DNA of 64,000 nt from Brevibacillus thermoruber 423 (GTDB lineage Bacteria > Bacillota > Bacilli > Brevibacillales > Brevibacillaceae), in NCBI RefSeq assembly GCF_000454065.1, contig NZ_KE695649.1, positions 432,624 to 496,623 on the forward strand. Reading direction: 5' to 3'. Positions 62,380 to 64,000 of this stretch are shown here, one piece after another (within the stretch, counting starts at the first letter, position 1; every line of letters starts with the position of its first letter). A model generated the notes under the pieces. The model saw nothing but the letters and a program-made list of their open reading frames with translations. It was not told the origin of the DNA and made no database searches. The position numbers and the translations under genes are program-made.

Positions 62380-64000
62380 ATGCAAACATGTCGCGATTTG
62401 ATCAGAAGCGCTAGGCAGTTATTGCAAGACATGCCAGACCCCATGTGTATCATTGACCTTCATGGACAAATTCTTTGGGAGAATGAAGCGTTTCGAAAGC
62501 GATTTCAAGCGGTGGATCACAGAAATCGCGAAAGAGAGGCCCGTCGCTCGCATCATCATGCCATTCCCATCCGCAACGATGACGGCCAAACCATTGCCTT
62601 CACGGTTATTGTGAAAGATCGCTTGTCACAGACGACGGAGGAAAACATTACGGTTGCGCATGACGAAAGGTACAAAATAATCGCCGAAAATACTTCTGAT
62701 ACGATTGTTTTGGTTGATCATCAAGCAATTGTTCGCTATGTGTCACCCTCCCTGCAGCTCATCACGGGTTATCGTACCGAAGAGTATGAAGGAATGGATG
62801 CCTTTGACATCATCCATCCTGATGACAGGGAACGAGTCCGTTTCGCACATGATCAGGCGGTCCAAACAAAGGAGTCTGTGGACATCGAGTATCGTGTCTA
62901 TCACGCCCAAGGCCATGTGATTCACATAGAAGCCCGTGTAAAACCTGTGCTGGACTGCGATGGGAATGTAAAGTATGTCGTGGCGGTAGCGAGAGACGTG
63001 ACGAAACGGAAAAAGACGGAGGAACTGTTGGAAAATATATTGGATAATGTCAACGCGGCGGTTTGGTCGACGGACAAAGATTTTAACCAATACACGTTTT
63101 GTTCGGAGAGTATGGAAAAGATTTCGGGAATACCGAGGGAGGAAATCCTGTTTAATCCGATTCGATTACACGATCATATTCACCCTGAAGACAACGCGAT
63201 TCTCATGGGAGAAGTAAAGGCGAAGCTTGATTTGGGAATCCCGGTCAGCCAGGAATTTCGTTTTATCCACGTCGAGGGAGAAACCAGGTGGGGCAGACTC
63301 ATTGTCCATCCGTATGTAGATCATGCCGGCGTAATCGAACGACTTGACGGCATTATTTTGGATATCACGGAAAAAAAACGTTCAGAGCTGGCATTGGAAG
63401 AAAGCGAACAAAGGTATAAGTCTTTATTTGAAAATAACTTGGACGGGGTATTTTCGATCGAATTAAACGGTTTCTATTTCGTAAATGCCAATCGTTCCTT
63501 TGAAACGATCACCGGGATTCAATTACATCAACTATCGGATCGCTGCTTTCTGGGGTTAATTTACGATGAGGAGCATGCTTCCGTATATGAAACGCTTCTC
63601 CAAGTGATGCAACAGGGTGAACCGAGGGATATTGAATGCCGCCTTGCAAACATGAGGCAGGGTGAGAAAATTGTAAGCATCACGTTCGTGCCGATCTTCC
63701 TCTCGGGGAAGTTAAACGGCATCCATGGAATTGTAAAAGACATTACGAAAAGGAAACATGATGAAAGAGAGCTCATCAAAAGCGAAGAAAGGTACAAAGC
63801 GCTCCAGCAGAGTTTAAATCGTTTCTCTACAGACCTTGCAAACGTTATGAAGGTATCGGATTTGGAGAACCGGCTGATCGACGAAGTGAAGTCCGTACTT
63901 CATGTCACAAACGTATCGATTGAGGAAGTGCCGAGGGGGCAGGAGCATGCCCTGAGAAACGAGCAGGATATCTGGGTCAAAATCGGCGAAAAGCGGCAGC
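62380..64000 (+). CDS. Multi-PAS sensor protein, probably a histidine kinase (cut by window end)
   Basis: ATG 62380, preceded by AAGGAG, opens a frame that stays open for 540 codons to the window edge. No signal peptide or membrane helix appears, so the sensor part is cytoplasmic. At least four PAS/PAC units follow one another: residues about 10-80, 95-215 (ENTSDTIVLVDHQAIVRYVS, VVAVARDVTKRKK), 215-345 (ending in DGIILDITEKKRSE) and 350-465 (NLDGVFSIELNGFYFVNANR, GIVKDITKRKHDE). A further stretch resembles the GAF-like part found before kinase domains. The output domain lies outside. Base composition is more AT-rich than the rest of the window. Confidence 0.85.
   Translation, partial: MQTCRDLIRSARQLLQDMPDPMCIIDLHGQILWENEAFRKRFQAVDHRNREREARRSHHHAIPIRNDDGQTIAFTVIVKDRLSQTTEENITVAHDERYKIIAENTSDTIVLVDHQAIVRYVSPSLQLITGYRTEEYEGMDAFDIIHPDDRERVRFAHDQAVQTKESVDIEYRVYHAQGHVIHIEARVKPVLDCDGNVKYVVAVARDVTKRKKTEELLENILDNVNAAVWSTDKDFNQYTFCSESMEKISGIPREEILFNPIRLHDHIHPEDNAILMGEVKAKLDLGIPVSQEFRFIHVEGETRWGRLIVHPYVDHAGVIERLDGIILDITEKKRSELALEESEQRYKSLFENNLDGVFSIELNGFYFVNANRSFETITGIQLHQLSDRCFLGLIYDEEHASVYETLLQVMQQGEPRDIECRLANMRQGEKIVSITFVPIFLSGKLNGIHGIVKDITKRKHDERELIKSEERYKALQQSLNRFSTDLANVMKVSDLENRLIDEVKSVLHVTNVSIEEVPRGQEHALRNEQDIWVKIGEKRQ

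Overview
The window reads as chromosomal DNA of a GC-rich, spore-former-type Firmicute of the Bacilli, most likely close to Brevibacillus or another Paenibacillaceae relative. The evidence is the classic Bacilli cis-elements (a guanine-class purine riboswitch before xpt-pbuX and an S-box SAM-I riboswitch), TTGACA/TATAAT promoters with 16-18 bp spacers, strong GGAGG ribosome binding sites with many GTG and TTG starts, and intrinsic terminators. The genus is an inference. No rRNA, CRISPR array, prophage or intact insertion sequence was seen.

Layout. 1-5939: the tail of a probable aromatic acid exporter, a methyl-accepting chemotaxis protein, a 5'-truncated aminotransferase, a YfcC-family transporter and a reverse-strand glycosyltransferase. 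6171-17593: a single-direction operon starting with a ROK repressor and its own operator, followed by a lipoprotein, ATPase and fused permease of the iron/phosphonate type, a large secreted PIG-L deacetylase, an argininosuccinate-lyase homolog, a GlcNAc-kinase-like ATPase and a small cytoplasmic PIG-L deacetylase. It looks like an uncharacterised uptake and breakdown route for an N-acylated amino-sugar conjugate. 17815-24073: mixed metabolic genes (NUDIX, nitronate monooxygenase, GNAT, nagA) and small unknowns.

24185-30507: a lactate permease remnant, then the complete ribose operon rbsRKDACB with two RbsR-type palindromes. 30521-37241: PadR regulator, YeiH-type transporter with a convergent LysR gene, and the polyamine operon potABCD. 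37360-41901: alpha/beta hydrolase, a frameshifted lipoprotein, a DUF457-type membrane protein, a VOC remnant, a Gly-rich small membrane protein, and a second-type rsgA preceded by a 24-codon leader ORF with mutually exclusive stems. 41925-44218: guanine riboswitch, xpt, pbuX.

44219-50426: an intergenic stretch with orphan dyads and terminators, then a LacI regulator with near-identical palindromes before and after its gene, a livF scrap, and a four-gene dehydrogenase cluster whose aldehyde dehydrogenase carries a frameshift. 50631-55672: VOC protein, small unknowns, a GT-C membrane glycosyltransferase, and a Fur-box-controlled FTR1 iron permease with its secreted partner. 55822-59924: a SAM-riboswitch-controlled RbsABC-like transporter, a candidate methylthioribose importer. 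59980-61629: a truncated ECF sigma gene running in frame into a secreted alpha/alpha-barrel-like protein. 61650-62060: tRNA-Arg, tRNA-Pro and tRNA-Leu. The window ends inside a multi-PAS sensor protein.

Several genes are broken (aminotransferase, lldP, VOC, livF, sigma, plus two single-base frameshifts). The truncated ones show real gene loss between intact operons; the two one-base frameshifts could also be assembly errors.
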